DNA of 57,383 bases from Flavonifractor sp. An100 (GCF_002161175.1 NZ_NFMA01000020.1:1-57383), one strand, 5' to 3'; numbered from the stretch's first letter, positions 29,622 to 38,467 are shown. Made by a program: numbers and translations. The notes: generated by a model from the letters alone, not told the origin.

Positions 29622-31676
29622 TTAGGCGGCGGGGGCAGCGGCCTGCTCTATTTCCTGGTCCATGGTGTTGGGCATCACGGGACCGGACTTCACCTGGACA
29701 TCCCCTGTATAGGGGTTTTCGTAGGTGCTGGGAAGGTCCGCACTGCCCTCTTCCTCGTAATGGTACCGCAGGGCGTAATCCTCCCCCGGCAGGTTGTACT
29801 CAGCCAGCAAGGCCATGGTGCGGCTGGCGTTGGGGGTGAGGGTGATGGTCAGCTCATTGGTGGTGGTACGGTCAGGGTTGCGGGGAGTGGGGGCGGACAC
29901 CTCAAAGACAAAGACCAGGTCGGTGACCAGGGTGTTTTTCTGCCGCTCCTCGTCGTCAAAGAGGTAGCGCACCCCAATGGTGCCCGCGTCAAAGTCGGCC
30001 CGCACCGCCTGCCACAGGCTCTCCAGGTCCTGCTGGGCGATGTTGTTGAGGTAGAGGTCGGAGGAATAATTCTCCTGATCGTTCCAGACATTGTAGAGGT
30101 AGGCCTCCACCAGACGGCCCTCCTCCATGCGGTCAAAGCCGTAGCACTGTTCCACCAGGTCCCGGTTTTCCGCCAGCTGCTTGGCGCACCAGGTGACCGA
30201 GCCCAGCAGCTCTGTCTCCCCCTGGAAGATGGGGACAGAGGAGTAACGCCGGGTGAGGGTGGAGCCGTTGTTCAGGGTGTAGGTAAGGGAGAGGGAGAGG
30301 TAGTTGTCCCCCGGCTCATAGGCGTTGGAGTTATAATTGCTGCGGTCCCGGGCCTGGATCATGGCGTAGTGCAGGTCAATGAACTGCTGGATGGTGTCTG
30401 GATCGGTGATGTCATCCAGGTACATGTCGCCGCTGTCATTGGGGTAGGAGAAGCTGCCGCTCACCGACAGGCTGGCCACCTCATCGGCCTGGGGCACCCG
30501 CTGTACCACGCCGAACAGGTCCAGGAAGAAGGACAGGCACAGCAGTCCCACCAGGGCGGTGATGACCAGGCCGCCCCGCCAGGCGGAGAGGACCCGGAAG
30601 GACTTTTTCAGCAGCATCTCCGCCACAAACCAGCCCAGGCAGGTCCAGATCATCACGCATACCGACAGGGGGAGGGAGGACCAGGACCAGTTGAAGAAGG
30701 TGGCGGTGAGGGTGCCCAGGCAAAGCCCGGAGCACAGGGCCACCCCGCAGCGGAAGAAGGGGCGGATGACGGGGATGGCCACCACATCTCCGGCAGACTC
30801 CACGTGGCGCACCCGGTAGATCAGCAGGGCCAGCAGGACCAGGACCACGCCGGCGGCGGCATAACCCGCCACCGTGGCGGGGGAGTTGAGGTACCAGGTA
30901 TCGGTGGTCATGGTGTAGCCATTTTCCGTCACCTGGCTCACATTCCAGCCGCAGGCCTCCGACAGGGTGTACAGGGGAGTGCACCAGTACACCAGGGACA
31001 GGTTCATGGGGTCGCCGTAGCCGGCGGAGGGGAAGCCGTAGAAGAAGCGGCTCATCAGCTCCACGATCAGGGCGTAGAGCACCACCACCAGGGCGTTGAG
31101 AATGGTATAGAAGGCGGGGAGGGCCAGAATGTGGCCGGTAAACATGGCGCAGAACACGGCGAAGGAGAAGAAGAACAGACAGGTGGCGCTCTGCACCAGC
31201 AGCCAGATGCCCAGAGAGGGGAAGATGCGGTACCACTGCTCCGAGGGGACCAGTGTCAGCTCCAGAGCGGCGGTGAGGATGCCCACCACCAGGTGGGGCA
31301 GGAGGAAGAAGGACAGGCCAGCCAAATACTGGGTGGTGAACAGCCCCTCCCGGCGCAGGGGGAGGGCGTGCATCATGCAGGCGGAGCGGGAATTGTAGAG
31401 GTAGCTGAAGCAGGCCATGGCCGCCAGCACGCCAAAGAAGGCAGACACCCACACCCCGCCGGTGAGAGTTTCGGGGATCTGGTAGCACCGCTCAGACAGC
31501 CACTGTTGGGCCTCGGTGAGGGTGGAGTCCCAGCGGAGCATGTCAAAGTATTCGTTCAACAGGCGCAGGGGGAGGATAAACATCCACAGCAGACCATACA
31601 GTCCCCACAGGGGCCAGAAGCGGAACATGGTCTTGCGGTAGAGGGTGGAATTAAAGCACGATGTCATGGACCGCAT
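29622..31676 (-). CDS. ABC transporter permease, large, YtrA-operon type
   Basis: A 684-residue membrane protein with roughly a dozen hydrophobic segments in the first 400 residues and a hydrophilic C-terminal part of about 270 residues, probably extracellular (SLSLTYTLNNGSTLTRRYSS region). PLRREGLFTTQYLAGL resembles ABC-2 exporter subunits of the Ytr/bacitracin-response class. The substrate is unknown. I prefer the ATG at 31676, which has a perfect GGAGGTGA site 5 bases upstream; 31697 is also possible. Either start overlaps the ATPase gene, so the two are coupled. Confidence 0.82.
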   Translation of the reverse strand: MRSMTSCFNSTLYRKTMFRFWPLWGLYGLLWMFILPLRLLNEYFDMLRWDSTLTEAQQWLSERCYQIPETLTGGVWVSAFFGVLAAMACFSYLYNSRSACMMHALPLRREGLFTTQYLAGLSFFLLPHLVVGILTAALELTLVPSEQWYRIFPSLGIWLLVQSATCLFFFSFAVFCAMFTGHILALPAFYTILNALVVVLYALIVELMSRFFYGFPSAGYGDPMNLSLVYWCTPLYTLSEACGWNVSQVTENGYTMTTDTWYLNSPATVAGYAAAGVVLVLLALLIYRVRHVESAGDVVAIPVIRPFFRCGVALCSGLCLGTLTATFFNWSWSSLPLSVCVMIWTCLGWFVAEMLLKKSFRVLSAWRGGLVITALVGLLCLSFFLDLFGVVQRVPQADEVASLSVSGSFSYPNDSGDMYLDDITDPDTIQQFIDLHYAMIQARDRSNYNSNAYEPGDNYLSLSLTYTLNNGSTLTRRYSSVPIFQGETELLGSVTWCAKQLAENRDLVEQCYGFDRMEEGRLVEAYLYNVWNDQENYSSDLYLNNIAQQDLESLWQAVRADFDAGTIGVRYLFDDEERQKNTLVTDLVFVFEVSAPTPRNPDRTTTNELTITLTPNASRTMALLAEYNLPGEDYALRYHYEEEGSADLPSTYENPYTGDVQVKSGPVMPNTMDQEIEQAAAPAA

Positions 31677-32553
31677 AGTCCTCACCTCCCAATTCATAAA
31701 TGAAGATCTCCTCCAGGGATAGGGGCAGGGCTTCCATCAGGATGGGATTAAACACCGCCATCCGGGTCTTAATCTCGGCGGGATTGCCCCGGACGATGAG
31801 GGTGTATACCCGGCCCACCTGGGAGGTGTGCAGCACCTCCAGGTCCGGGGGGAGCTGGGGCAGGCCGGGCTCCTGGAAGGCCAGCTGGAGCTTGACCACG
31901 TTGTCCTGCAGGTCGGTGAGGGAGCGCTCCAGCAGAACCTTGCCGTGGGAGAGGATACCCACGTGGTCACACACGTCCTCCAGCTCCCGTAGGTTGTGGG
32001 AGGAGACCAGCACCGTGGTCCCCCGCTGGGCCACGTCCCCCATGAGCAGGGACCACACCTGCCGGCGCATCACCGGGTCCAGGCCGTCCACCGGCTCATC
32101 CAGCACCAGCACCTGGGGGCAGCAGCACAGGGCCAGCCAGAAGGCGCTCTGCTTCTGCATGCCCTTGGACAGCCGGCGGATGGGCTGCTTCTCATCCACC
32201 TCGGGGAAGGCCTCCTTCAAGGCCTGGTAGCGCTTGTCGTCAAAGGCGGGGTAGATCCCCCGGTAGAACTTCATCATGTCCCGGGTGGAGGCGGAGAGAA
32301 AGTAGTACAGCTCGTCGGGGATGACCGACAGCTTGCTCTTCACCGCCGGGTTTTCGTACACCGGCTCTCCGTCCACCAGCACCGACCCGGAGTCCGGACG
32401 GTAGATGCCCGTGATATGGCGCAAAATGGTGGACTTCCCCGCCCCGTTGGGCCCCACCAGACCGTAGATGGAACCGGGATGTACCGTCATGGTCAGACCG
32501 TCCAGAGCCCGAAAGCCGTCGAAGGTCTTGACCACGTTGTTTACCTTGATCAT
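31651..32553 (-). CDS. ABC transporter ATP-binding protein (YtrB-like)
   Basis: A 300-residue ATPase: Walker A GLVGPNGAGKSTIL (about 31-44), Q-loop region KSKLSVIPDE, signature RRLSKGMQKQ (LSGGQ variant LSKGM), Walker B VLVLDEPVDGLDP and switch SSHNLRELED. The LSKGM signature is common in the GntR/YtrA-linked exporters of Firmicutes. The start overlaps the GntR stop (ATGA) and the end overlaps the permease start, giving a three-gene coupled operon. Confidence 0.93.
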   Translation of the reverse strand: MIKVNNVVKTFDGFRALDGLTMTVHPGSIYGLVGPNGAGKSTILRHITGIYRPDSGSVLVDGEPVYENPAVKSKLSVIPDELYYFLSASTRDMMKFYRGIYPAFDDKRYQALKEAFPEVDEKQPIRRLSKGMQKQSAFWLALCCCPQVLVLDEPVDGLDPVMRRQVWSLLMGDVAQRGTTVLVSSHNLRELEDVCDHVGILSHGKVLLERSLTDLQDNVVKLQLAFQEPGLPQLPPDLEVLHTSQVGRVYTLIVRGNPAEIKTRMAVFNPILMEALPLSLEEIFIYELGGEDYAVHDIVL

Positions 32554-32921
32554 TGCTCCATTCCTCCTCCCAGGGCCTGCACCCGGCTGCGGAGGGTGTC
32601 CGCGGGCACGCCCAAAAACAGCAGCTCCGCCGCCGCCTGGTCAAACACGTGAAACAGCTCCTCTTTCCGCTTGCCGTCCACCCCCGTGTGAGGGGCCGCG
32701 AAGGAGCCCTTCCCGGGCACCGAATAGAGGTAGCCCTCCGACTCCAGGGACTCATAGGCCCGCTGGATGGTATTGGGATTGATGGCCAGCTGGGTGGCCA
32801 TGGACCGTACCGAGGGCAGCTTTTCCCCCTCCCGGATCACCCCGGTCACCATCAGCCGGCGCAGTCCGTCTTTCACCTGCTCGTAGATGGGGCGGGCGTC
32901 CCGGTAGTCCAAATTCAGCAT
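32550..32921 (-). CDS. GntR-family (YtrA subfamily) transcriptional repressor
   Basis: A 123-residue short GntR protein: N-terminal winged helix (DARPIYEQVKDGLRRLM, LPSVRSMATQLAINPNTIQR, ESEGYLYSVPGKGSF) and only about 40 residues of C-terminal dimerisation helix, diagnostic for YtrA. Such regulators repress their own operon of ABC exporters and respond to cell-envelope antibiotics in Bacillus. It is first in the operon, downstream of a consensus promoter with a palindromic operator at the transcription start. Confidence 0.92.
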   Translation of the reverse strand: MLNLDYRDARPIYEQVKDGLRRLMVTGVIREGEKLPSVRSMATQLAINPNTIQRAYESLESEGYLYSVPGKGSFAAPHTGVDGKRKEELFHVFDQAAAELLFLGVPADTLRSRVQALGGGMEQ

Positions 32922-32965
32922 GGCTTCCGCCTCCTTTCCCGGCCGTGGCCGGAAACTGTATGAAG

Positions 32966-32977
32966 TGTACTAGTACA
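32966..32977. promoter_or_regulatory. Operator palindrome of the GntR (YtrA) regulator
   Basis: A perfect 12-bp palindrome TGTACTAGTACA just downstream of the -10 element, where bound repressor would block transcription. GTAC...GTAC half-sites are typical of the GntR superfamily. Confidence 0.75.
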
Positions 32978-32981
32978 ATGT

Positions 32982-33010
32982 AGTATAGTGGAGGCGGGTG
33001 GGAAAAACAA
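32982..33010 (-). promoter_or_regulatory. Promoter of the GntR-ABC operon
   Basis: Minus strand: -35 TTGTTT (33010-33005), 17-base spacer, -10 TATACT (32987-32982), 4 bases before the operator palindrome. Confidence 0.8.
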
Positions 33011-33044
33011 TTAAGAAGGCTTTAAGATTTGCTTAAGATGGAAA

Positions 33045-33083
33045 AAGGGGCAGGACGGGAGCGGATAAACCGCTCCCGTCCTG
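33045..33083 (-). terminator. Terminator of the pruA-type gene
   Basis: A 14-bp perfect stem CAGGACGGGAGCGG / CCGCTCCCGTCCTG (33051-33064 with 33070-33083), 5-base loop, then CCCCTTTTT on the minus strand. Confidence 0.9.
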
Positions 33084-33111
33084 TGGAAAGGGAAAGCTAT
33101 GAACGCATTTC

Positions 33112-34740
33112 TTACGGCTGGGCCATGTAGGGGTAGGCGATGGCGGGGGAGGGACAGAAGGCCTCCTTGACGGAGTGGGCGCTGACCCAGCGGATCATGT
33201 TCAGGCTGGTACCCGCCTTGTCGTTGGTGCCGGAGGCCCGGGCGCCGCCGAAGGGCTGCTGGCCCACCACGGCGCCGGTGCACTTGTCGTTGATGTAGAA
33301 GTTGCCCGAGGCGTTGCGCAGCGCCTGTTCCATTTTGGCGATGACCTGGCGGTCCTGGGCGAAGATGGCGCCGGTGAGGGCGTAGGGGGAGGCGGTGTCA
33401 CAGATGGCCAGGGTCTCGTCCAGCTTGTCATCCTCGTAGACATAGATGGAGACGATGGGGCCAAAGATCTCCTTGACCATGGACTCGTAGGTGGGAGTTT
33501 TGCAGCGGATGATGGTGGGCTGAATGAACCAGCCCTTGCTGTCATCATAGGTGCCGCCGGCCACAAACTCGCAGTCGGGGGAGGCGGCGGCCCGGTCGAT
33601 GTAGCCCTTGCAGGTCTGGAAGGAGGCCTGGTCAATGACAGCGGCCATGAAGGTGTCAAACTCCCGCACGTCGCCCACCTTGAGGGTGGCGACCTGTTCC
33701 TTCAGCCGGCGCTCCACCGTGGGCCAGATGCTGGCGGGAATAAAGGCCCGGGAACAGGCGGAGCACTTCTGGCCCTGGAACTCAAAGGAGCCCCGGACAA
33801 TGGCGGCCACCAGGGGTTCGATGTCGGCAGAGCTGTGGGCAAAGATAAAGTCCTTGCCGCCGGTCTCGCCCACCAGACGGGGATAGTTGGCGTAGTCGGC
33901 GATGTGCTCGCCCACCTGCTTCCACACGCTTTGGAATACGGCGGTGGAGCCGGTGAAGTGGAAGCCGGCCATTTTGGGGTGGCTGACCACATATTGAGAC
34001 ATGTCGCTGCCGGAGCAGGGGACGAAGTTGATGACTCCCGCGGGCAGGCCGCACCACATCAGCAGCTTCATATAGTAGTAGTTGGACAAAACGGCGGTGC
34101 GGGAGGGCTTCCACAGGGAGACGTTGCCCACGATAGCGGGGGCGGTGGGCAGGTTGCCGCCGATGGAGGTGAAGTTGAAGGGGGAGATGGCGCAGATAAA
34201 GCCGTCCAGGGGCCGGTAGTCCTGCCGGTCCCAAATGCCGGCGGAGCTGGCAGGCTGGTCTTTAAAGATCTCCTGGGCGGACCACACGCCGAAGCGGAGG
34301 AAGTCGGCCAGCTCGGCAATGTCAATCTCGGCCTGGAAGACGGTCTTGGACTGGCCCAGCATGGTGGCGGCGTTCAAAACGGGGCGGTAGGCGCCGGTAA
34401 TCATGTCTGCGGCTTTGAGGAAGATGGCGGAGCGGTGCTCCCAGGGCAGCTCCTCCCAGGCGTCCTTGGCGGCCAGGGCGGCGTCAATGGCCATTTTGAG
34501 TTCCTTCTCCCCAGCCATGCAGCACTCGGCAATGACGTGGTGGTGGTCATGGGGCATGGTGACCTGAATGGTCCGGTCGGTCCAAACCTCCTTGCCCCCG
34601 ATAATCAGGGGGATTTTGACCACCTGAGCGGCCTGCTTGTCCAGCTCCGCCTTCAGGGCGGCCCGCTCGGGGCTGCCGGGCAGATAGCCCAGGAAGGGGT
34701 CGTTGGCGGGCTTGGCAATGGTAAAATATGCGTTTGGCAT
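33112..34740 (-). CDS. pruA: L-glutamate gamma-semialdehyde (pyrroline-5-carboxylate) dehydrogenase, ALDH4 type
   Basis: A 542-residue NAD(P)-dependent aldehyde dehydrogenase oxidising glutamate semialdehyde to glutamate in proline, or hydroxyglutamate semialdehyde in hydroxyproline, breakdown. Catalytic Cys is in GQKCSACSRAF and catalytic Glu in LVGETGGKDF. FICAISPFNFTSIGGN, NFYINDKCTGAVVGQQPFGG and SGTNDKAG are close to the ALDH4A1 type of eukaryotes and some bacteria rather than to Bacillus RocA. The start at 34740 has AGGAGG 9 bases upstream; an ATG 8 codons earlier does not. It is the last gene of a four-gene minus-strand cluster and has its own strong terminator. Confidence 0.93.
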   Translation of the reverse strand: MPNAYFTIAKPANDPFLGYLPGSPERAALKAELDKQAAQVVKIPLIIGGKEVWTDRTIQVTMPHDHHHVIAECCMAGEKELKMAIDAALAAKDAWEELPWEHRSAIFLKAADMITGAYRPVLNAATMLGQSKTVFQAEIDIAELADFLRFGVWSAQEIFKDQPASSAGIWDRQDYRPLDGFICAISPFNFTSIGGNLPTAPAIVGNVSLWKPSRTAVLSNYYYMKLLMWCGLPAGVINFVPCSGSDMSQYVVSHPKMAGFHFTGSTAVFQSVWKQVGEHIADYANYPRLVGETGGKDFIFAHSSADIEPLVAAIVRGSFEFQGQKCSACSRAFIPASIWPTVERRLKEQVATLKVGDVREFDTFMAAVIDQASFQTCKGYIDRAAASPDCEFVAGGTYDDSKGWFIQPTIIRCKTPTYESMVKEIFGPIVSIYVYEDDKLDETLAICDTASPYALTGAIFAQDRQVIAKMEQALRNASGNFYINDKCTGAVVGQQPFGGARASGTNDKAGTSLNMIRWVSAHSVKEAFCPSPAIAYPYMAQP

Positions 34741-34786
34741 GTAAAAAGCCTCCTGTTCGTCCATTGATATTGGGTTTCTGCCGCAG

Positions 34787-34819
34787 CACCGCCCGCCCCG
34801 GACTCCGGGGCGGGCGGTG
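34787..34819. terminator. GC hairpin between aldolase and dehydrogenase genes
   Basis: A 15-bp perfect stem (CACCGCCCGCCCCGG and its complement) with a 3-base loop, and no T tract. It may be a leaky terminator or an mRNA processing/stability element within the cluster. Confidence 0.55.
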
Positions 34820-34825
34820 GGGTGA

Positions 34826-35710
34826 TTAAATCACGCCCAGACGCTTCATTTCCCGGTCCACCCAGGCCTTGGTGTCGTCTCTGGCCTCCAGCAGGGGCAG
34901 GAGCTTGGCCTCGCCCCAGGGAATGCCCGCTTTGTCCATGGCGTACTTCAGGGGGCTGATGTAGTTTTCACTAAAGAGAGCCTTGAACAGGGGGAAGTAA
35001 TCCAGAGACATAGCCATAGCCTGCTGAATTTTCCCCTCCTTGACCAGCTGATACATCTGGACCCAGGCGTCGGGGACCACGTTGGCAGTGGCCATTACAG
35101 CGCCCTTCACGCCCATGGCCATGAGGCTGACGGCGCTGAACTCGTCGCCGGTGAGGACGTTGATCTTGTCACCCACCTTCAACAGCACTTCCATGGCCTG
35201 GGTCATGGAGGCGCACTCCTTGATGCCGACCAGGTTCTTCATCTCCTTGGACAGACGCAAAACGGTGTCGGGCAGGACATTGACGTTGGTGCGGTAGGGG
35301 ATGTTGTAAATCAGGATGGGCATGTCGACCTTGCGGTCCAGCTCCAGATAGAAGTCGGCCAGGGCGTCCTGGGTGCCCATAATGTAGAAGGGAGTGAGGA
35401 CCAGCATGGCGTCGGCCCCGGCCTTTTTGCAGTAGGAGCAGAAGTTCAGGCACTCGCCGATGCCCGTCTCCAGCACGCCCACCACCAGAGGCACCCGGCC
35501 CTTGACCGCCTTGACGGTGAGATCCACCGCGCGCAGCCGCTCAGCCATGGTCATGGAGGTGTATTCGCCAGTGCCGCCCAGCAGCAGCAGGCTGTTGACC
35601 TTGTGGTCAATCTGGTAGTCAATGAGCTTGGTCAGGGCCTGTTCATCCACAGTACCGTCGGCCTTCAGGGGGGTGACAAGGGCTGTCATAATTCCGCTAA
35701 GATCCAACAT
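34826..35710 (-). CDS. DHDPS/NAL-family pyruvate-dependent aldolase
   Basis: A 294-residue class I aldolase of the DapA superfamily. The Schiff-base lysine is in LVGIKECAS, the catalytic tyrosine in IYNIPYRTN and the pyruvate loop is LGGTGEYTSM. In DapA this loop is GTTGE; the first threonine (E. coli Thr44, part of the proton relay) is glycine here, which argues against true dihydrodipicolinate synthase. Family alternatives are 4-hydroxy-2-oxoglutarate aldolase, 2-keto-3-deoxy acid aldolase or hydroxypyrroline-carboxylate deaminase. Neighbours (ALDH4 and a hydroxyacid dehydrogenase) favour a catabolic role. The ATG at 35710 follows AAGGAGA. Confidence 0.85.
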   Translation of the reverse strand: MLDLSGIMTALVTPLKADGTVDEQALTKLIDYQIDHKVNSLLLLGGTGEYTSMTMAERLRAVDLTVKAVKGRVPLVVGVLETGIGECLNFCSYCKKAGADAMLVLTPFYIMGTQDALADFYLELDRKVDMPILIYNIPYRTNVNVLPDTVLRLSKEMKNLVGIKECASMTQAMEVLLKVGDKINVLTGDEFSAVSLMAMGVKGAVMATANVVPDAWVQMYQLVKEGKIQQAMAMSLDYFPLFKALFSENYISPLKYAMDKAGIPWGEAKLLPLLEARDDTKAWVDREMKRLGVI

Positions 35711-35772
35711 AATACACAATCTCCTTTTTATAGTTTATAGAATGGGAGTTGACAATCAGTGGGCAGGTAGGG

Positions 35773-36735
35773 TTAGGACCGGTTGACCCAGTTGTAGGGG
35801 CTCTTGCCGTCCAGGGCCTCCAACACCGTGCGGGAGAGAATTTCCGAGGTGCGGTACTTGGCCTCCCGGGTATCACCGCCGATGTGGGGGGTGAAGATGA
35901 CCTGGTCCATCTGGAACAGGGGGTGGTCGGCAGCGGGGGGCTCCACGTTCAATACATCCAGGCCGGCCCCCGCCAGCTGGCCCTGCTGCAGGGCGGCCAC
36001 CAGGGCGTCCTCGTCTACCACCGGGCCACGGCCCATGTTGATGAGGTAGGCGGTGTTTTTCATGGCCTCAAATTGGGGGGTGGACATCATGCCCTGGGTC
36101 TCCTTGGTCAGGGGGACATGGAGGGTGACAAAGTCGGTCTGACTAAGCCCCTCCTCCAGCACATCCACCTTCTGGATGCCCAGAGCCTCCATGGCGGACT
36201 GGGGGACGTAGTTGTCGTAGGACAAAACCCGCATGGAGAAGGCCTGTGCCAGCTTGGCCACCGCTTTTCCGATGCGGCCCAGCCCCACAATGAGAAGGGT
36301 CTTATCCAGCAGCTCCATGGTGTAGCGGTTTTCCCGGGAATACCAGCTATCGGCCCGGACGCTGGTGTCGTTGATACGCAGACTGCGGCTCAGAGCCAGC
36401 AGGAACATCATGGTGTGCTCCGCTACGGAAATGTAGTTGGCATCGGGGACGTTGAGCACCTGGATGTTGTGGGCGGTGGCCTCTTTCACGTCAATGTTGT
36501 CCAGACCCACGCCGTGCTGGCCAATGACTTTCAGGGTGGGGACGGCGTCCATGATCTCTTTTCCGATGTACTCGCAGCGGGTCAGCACCCCTTCAATGGA
36601 GTGCTCATTCATCCACTGAATAAGGGTTTGGGTGTCCCCGTTGGGAGCCAGAAACACGTTGCTGTGTTCTTCCAGGTAGGAAACGCCGTTAGGCTGGATA
36701 GTGGGATGGATCAAGAGTATGTTGTGCTTTTTCAT
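35773..36735 (-). CDS. D-isomer-specific 2-hydroxyacid dehydrogenase
   Basis: A 320-residue NAD(P)-dependent dehydrogenase. The Rossmann motif is LLIVGLGRIGKAVA and the catalytic triad motifs are INMGRGPVVDE (Arg), LDVLNVEPP (Glu) and TPHIGGDT (His). The family covers phosphoglycerate dehydrogenase, glyoxylate/hydroxypyruvate reductase and others. There is no ACT or other C-terminal regulatory domain, so it is not a long-form SerA. Glyoxylate or a similar short 2-oxo acid would suit the neighbouring aldolase, but this is inference. It lies 62 bases upstream of the aldolase gene. Confidence 0.9.
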   Translation of the reverse strand: MKKHNILLIHPTIQPNGVSYLEEHSNVFLAPNGDTQTLIQWMNEHSIEGVLTRCEYIGKEIMDAVPTLKVIGQHGVGLDNIDVKEATAHNIQVLNVPDANYISVAEHTMMFLLALSRSLRINDTSVRADSWYSRENRYTMELLDKTLLIVGLGRIGKAVAKLAQAFSMRVLSYDNYVPQSAMEALGIQKVDVLEEGLSQTDFVTLHVPLTKETQGMMSTPQFEAMKNTAYLINMGRGPVVDEDALVAALQQGQLAGAGLDVLNVEPPAADHPLFQMDQVIFTPHIGGDTREAKYRTSEILSRTVLEALDGKSPYNWVNRS

Positions 36736-36766
36736 GATGTGGCCTCCTGTATTGGATGAATAAAGG

Positions 36767-38236
36767 TTACTCGACGTGGAAGCCCAGCTCCTTGAGCTTG
36801 GCGTCGGCTTCCTCCTGGGAGATCATCTTGATGCCGATGCCGGTAAAGCCGTAGATGATGGCCAGGACGGGGCAGATAAAGGCCATAAAGTGCCAGGGCA
36901 GGTAGGACAGCACGGGAACACCCAGCGCGCCGGCGTAGAACAGGCCCGAGGTGCTGAAGGGGACGATGCTGCAGATCATGGTGCCGCCGTCCTCGCAGGT
37001 GCGGGAGAGGTTGCACAGGTCCATGCGCTGCTTCAGGTAGGGCTTGCGGAACAGCTCGCCGGTCATGATGAGGGAGATGTAGCCGCTGACGCCGATGATG
37101 GTCAAAACGATGGCGGTGCACACTGCGGCGGTGACGGTAGCGCCCCGGGTCTTCACCTTGCCGATGAGGGAGTCGATGATCTTCTCCATAAATCCGGCCT
37201 CCTCAGCGATGCCGGCGAAGGAGTAGGCACAGAAAATGGTCAAAATGATGTTGGACATGGAGGTCAGGCCGCCCCGCTGGATCAGAGTGAGGACGTTTTC
37301 ATTGGTGGTGGCAGCATCCATGCCGGGAACCATGGTAATTTTAAAGCCGCTGACAAAGGCGGTCAGACCGCTGTTCAGGGAGAAGCCCTGGAAGATCATG
37401 CCCAAAACAACCGCCACGGCAATGCTGATGTACATGACCGGGAGGGTGGGCTTTTTCATCAGAGAGCCCATGAGAATGATGACGAAGGGAATCAGGAGAA
37501 GGATATTCCAGTCGTAAATCTGATCCAGGGTGGAGAGCATGGAGGAGACGTTCTCCGGCATGACAAAATCGCCGCCGAAGCGCAGGCCGTAGACGGTGTA
37601 GGCGATGACGGTGACAATGGCGGCGGGGATGGTGGTCCAAAGCATGGAGCGGACGTGGGCGTACAGGTCGGTCCCGGCGCTCAGGGCGGCCATGATGGTG
37701 GTGTCGGAGAGGGGGGAGAGCTTATCGCCGAAGGTGGAGCCGGCCACAATGGCGGCAGCCACGGGGGCCAGGGGGATCTCCAAGCCCATGGCAATGCCGA
37801 TCAGAGCTACGCCGGCCGTTCCGGCAGAGCCCCAGCCGGTGCCGGTGGCAGTGGCCAGGATGGCGCAGATAAAGAAGCTGCAGGGGATCAGGAATTGGGG
37901 ACTGATAATCTGCAGGCCGTAGTAAATCAGCATGGGAATGGTGCCGGAGTAGATGAAGGTGGAAATCAGTGCGCCCACGGTGAACATGATGTAGACAGCG
38001 GGCATCACTTTTACGATACGCTGGGAGATGGCGCCCTCAATGGTCTGCCAATCCATTCCCAGATACATGGCCATAAAGGCGGTAAAGGCCGCGGTGCAAA
38101 GCAGCATGACCTGTAATTCCAGTTTGAAGACACCGTAGCCGATGCTCACAAAGAATACCAGGGATAGGAGTACGATAACAGATTGAGCCAAGGAAGGTTT
38201 TTTGATCTCTCGTTTTTGCTTGGTGTTCTGTCCCAT
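36767..38236 (-). CDS. NhaC-family Na+/H+ (or organic acid) antiporter
   Basis: A 489-residue protein with about 11-12 membrane spans. The NhaC signatures TATGTGWGSAGTAGVALIGI, AGSTFGDKLSPLSDTTIMAA and GGTMICSIVPFSTSGLFYAG are clear. The family includes Na+/H+ antiporters and the malate/lactate antiporter MleN, so it may exchange an organic acid linked to the pathway downstream. The start at 38236 follows AGGAGG; a 50-codon longer frame runs through the regulatory region. It is the first gene of the cluster and divergent from the LysR gene. Confidence 0.9.
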   Translation of the reverse strand: MGQNTKQKREIKKPSLAQSVIVLLSLVFFVSIGYGVFKLELQVMLLCTAAFTAFMAMYLGMDWQTIEGAISQRIVKVMPAVYIMFTVGALISTFIYSGTIPMLIYYGLQIISPQFLIPCSFFICAILATATGTGWGSAGTAGVALIGIAMGLEIPLAPVAAAIVAGSTFGDKLSPLSDTTIMAALSAGTDLYAHVRSMLWTTIPAAIVTVIAYTVYGLRFGGDFVMPENVSSMLSTLDQIYDWNILLLIPFVIILMGSLMKKPTLPVMYISIAVAVVLGMIFQGFSLNSGLTAFVSGFKITMVPGMDAATTNENVLTLIQRGGLTSMSNIILTIFCAYSFAGIAEEAGFMEKIIDSLIGKVKTRGATVTAAVCTAIVLTIIGVSGYISLIMTGELFRKPYLKQRMDLCNLSRTCEDGGTMICSIVPFSTSGLFYAGALGVPVLSYLPWHFMAFICPVLAIIYGFTGIGIKMISQEEADAKLKELGFHVE

Positions 38237-38467
38237 AAGAATCCTCCTAAATCTGAAATTTAAGTTACCAAAACTGATTTGCTGTGACTTGTTCCAAAAA
38301 GCGCGGTGTAAAAAAATATGTTGCGCACACCGCAAAAATGACGAACCCGGCCACCTCCCTCGTAAATGTTTTGTTGAAAATATCATAGCTCTGGAGTTGA
38401 CATGTTGTAAATTTCATAATATTTTAGTTTATATTGAAGAAGATTCAACATGAAGAGGGGGAGGAAC
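38237..38467. promoter_or_regulatory. Divergent control region between the antiporter cluster and lysR gene
   Basis: AT-rich compared with the flanks. On the plus strand -35 TTGACA (38397-38402), 17-base spacer and -10 TATTTT (38420-38425) should serve the LysR gene. An inverted repeat GCGGTGT / ACACCGC (about 38304-38310 with 38328-38334) and other dyads are candidate LysR sites for the antiporter promoter, which I cannot place with certainty. Confidence 0.6.

Noticed and set aside
29508..31703. A 731-codon plus-strand open frame opposite the ABC permease
   Set aside because: It is a composition artefact of the GC-rich coding strand; there is no domain, start signal or promoter, and the minus strand encodes a good membrane protein with operon context.
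36327..36342. Noc-binding-like sequence TTTTCCCGGGAATA
   Set aside because: It differs from the 14-base consensus at three positions, lies inside the hydroxyacid dehydrogenase coding sequence and is single; the core TTCCCGGGAA is expected by chance in GC-rich DNA.
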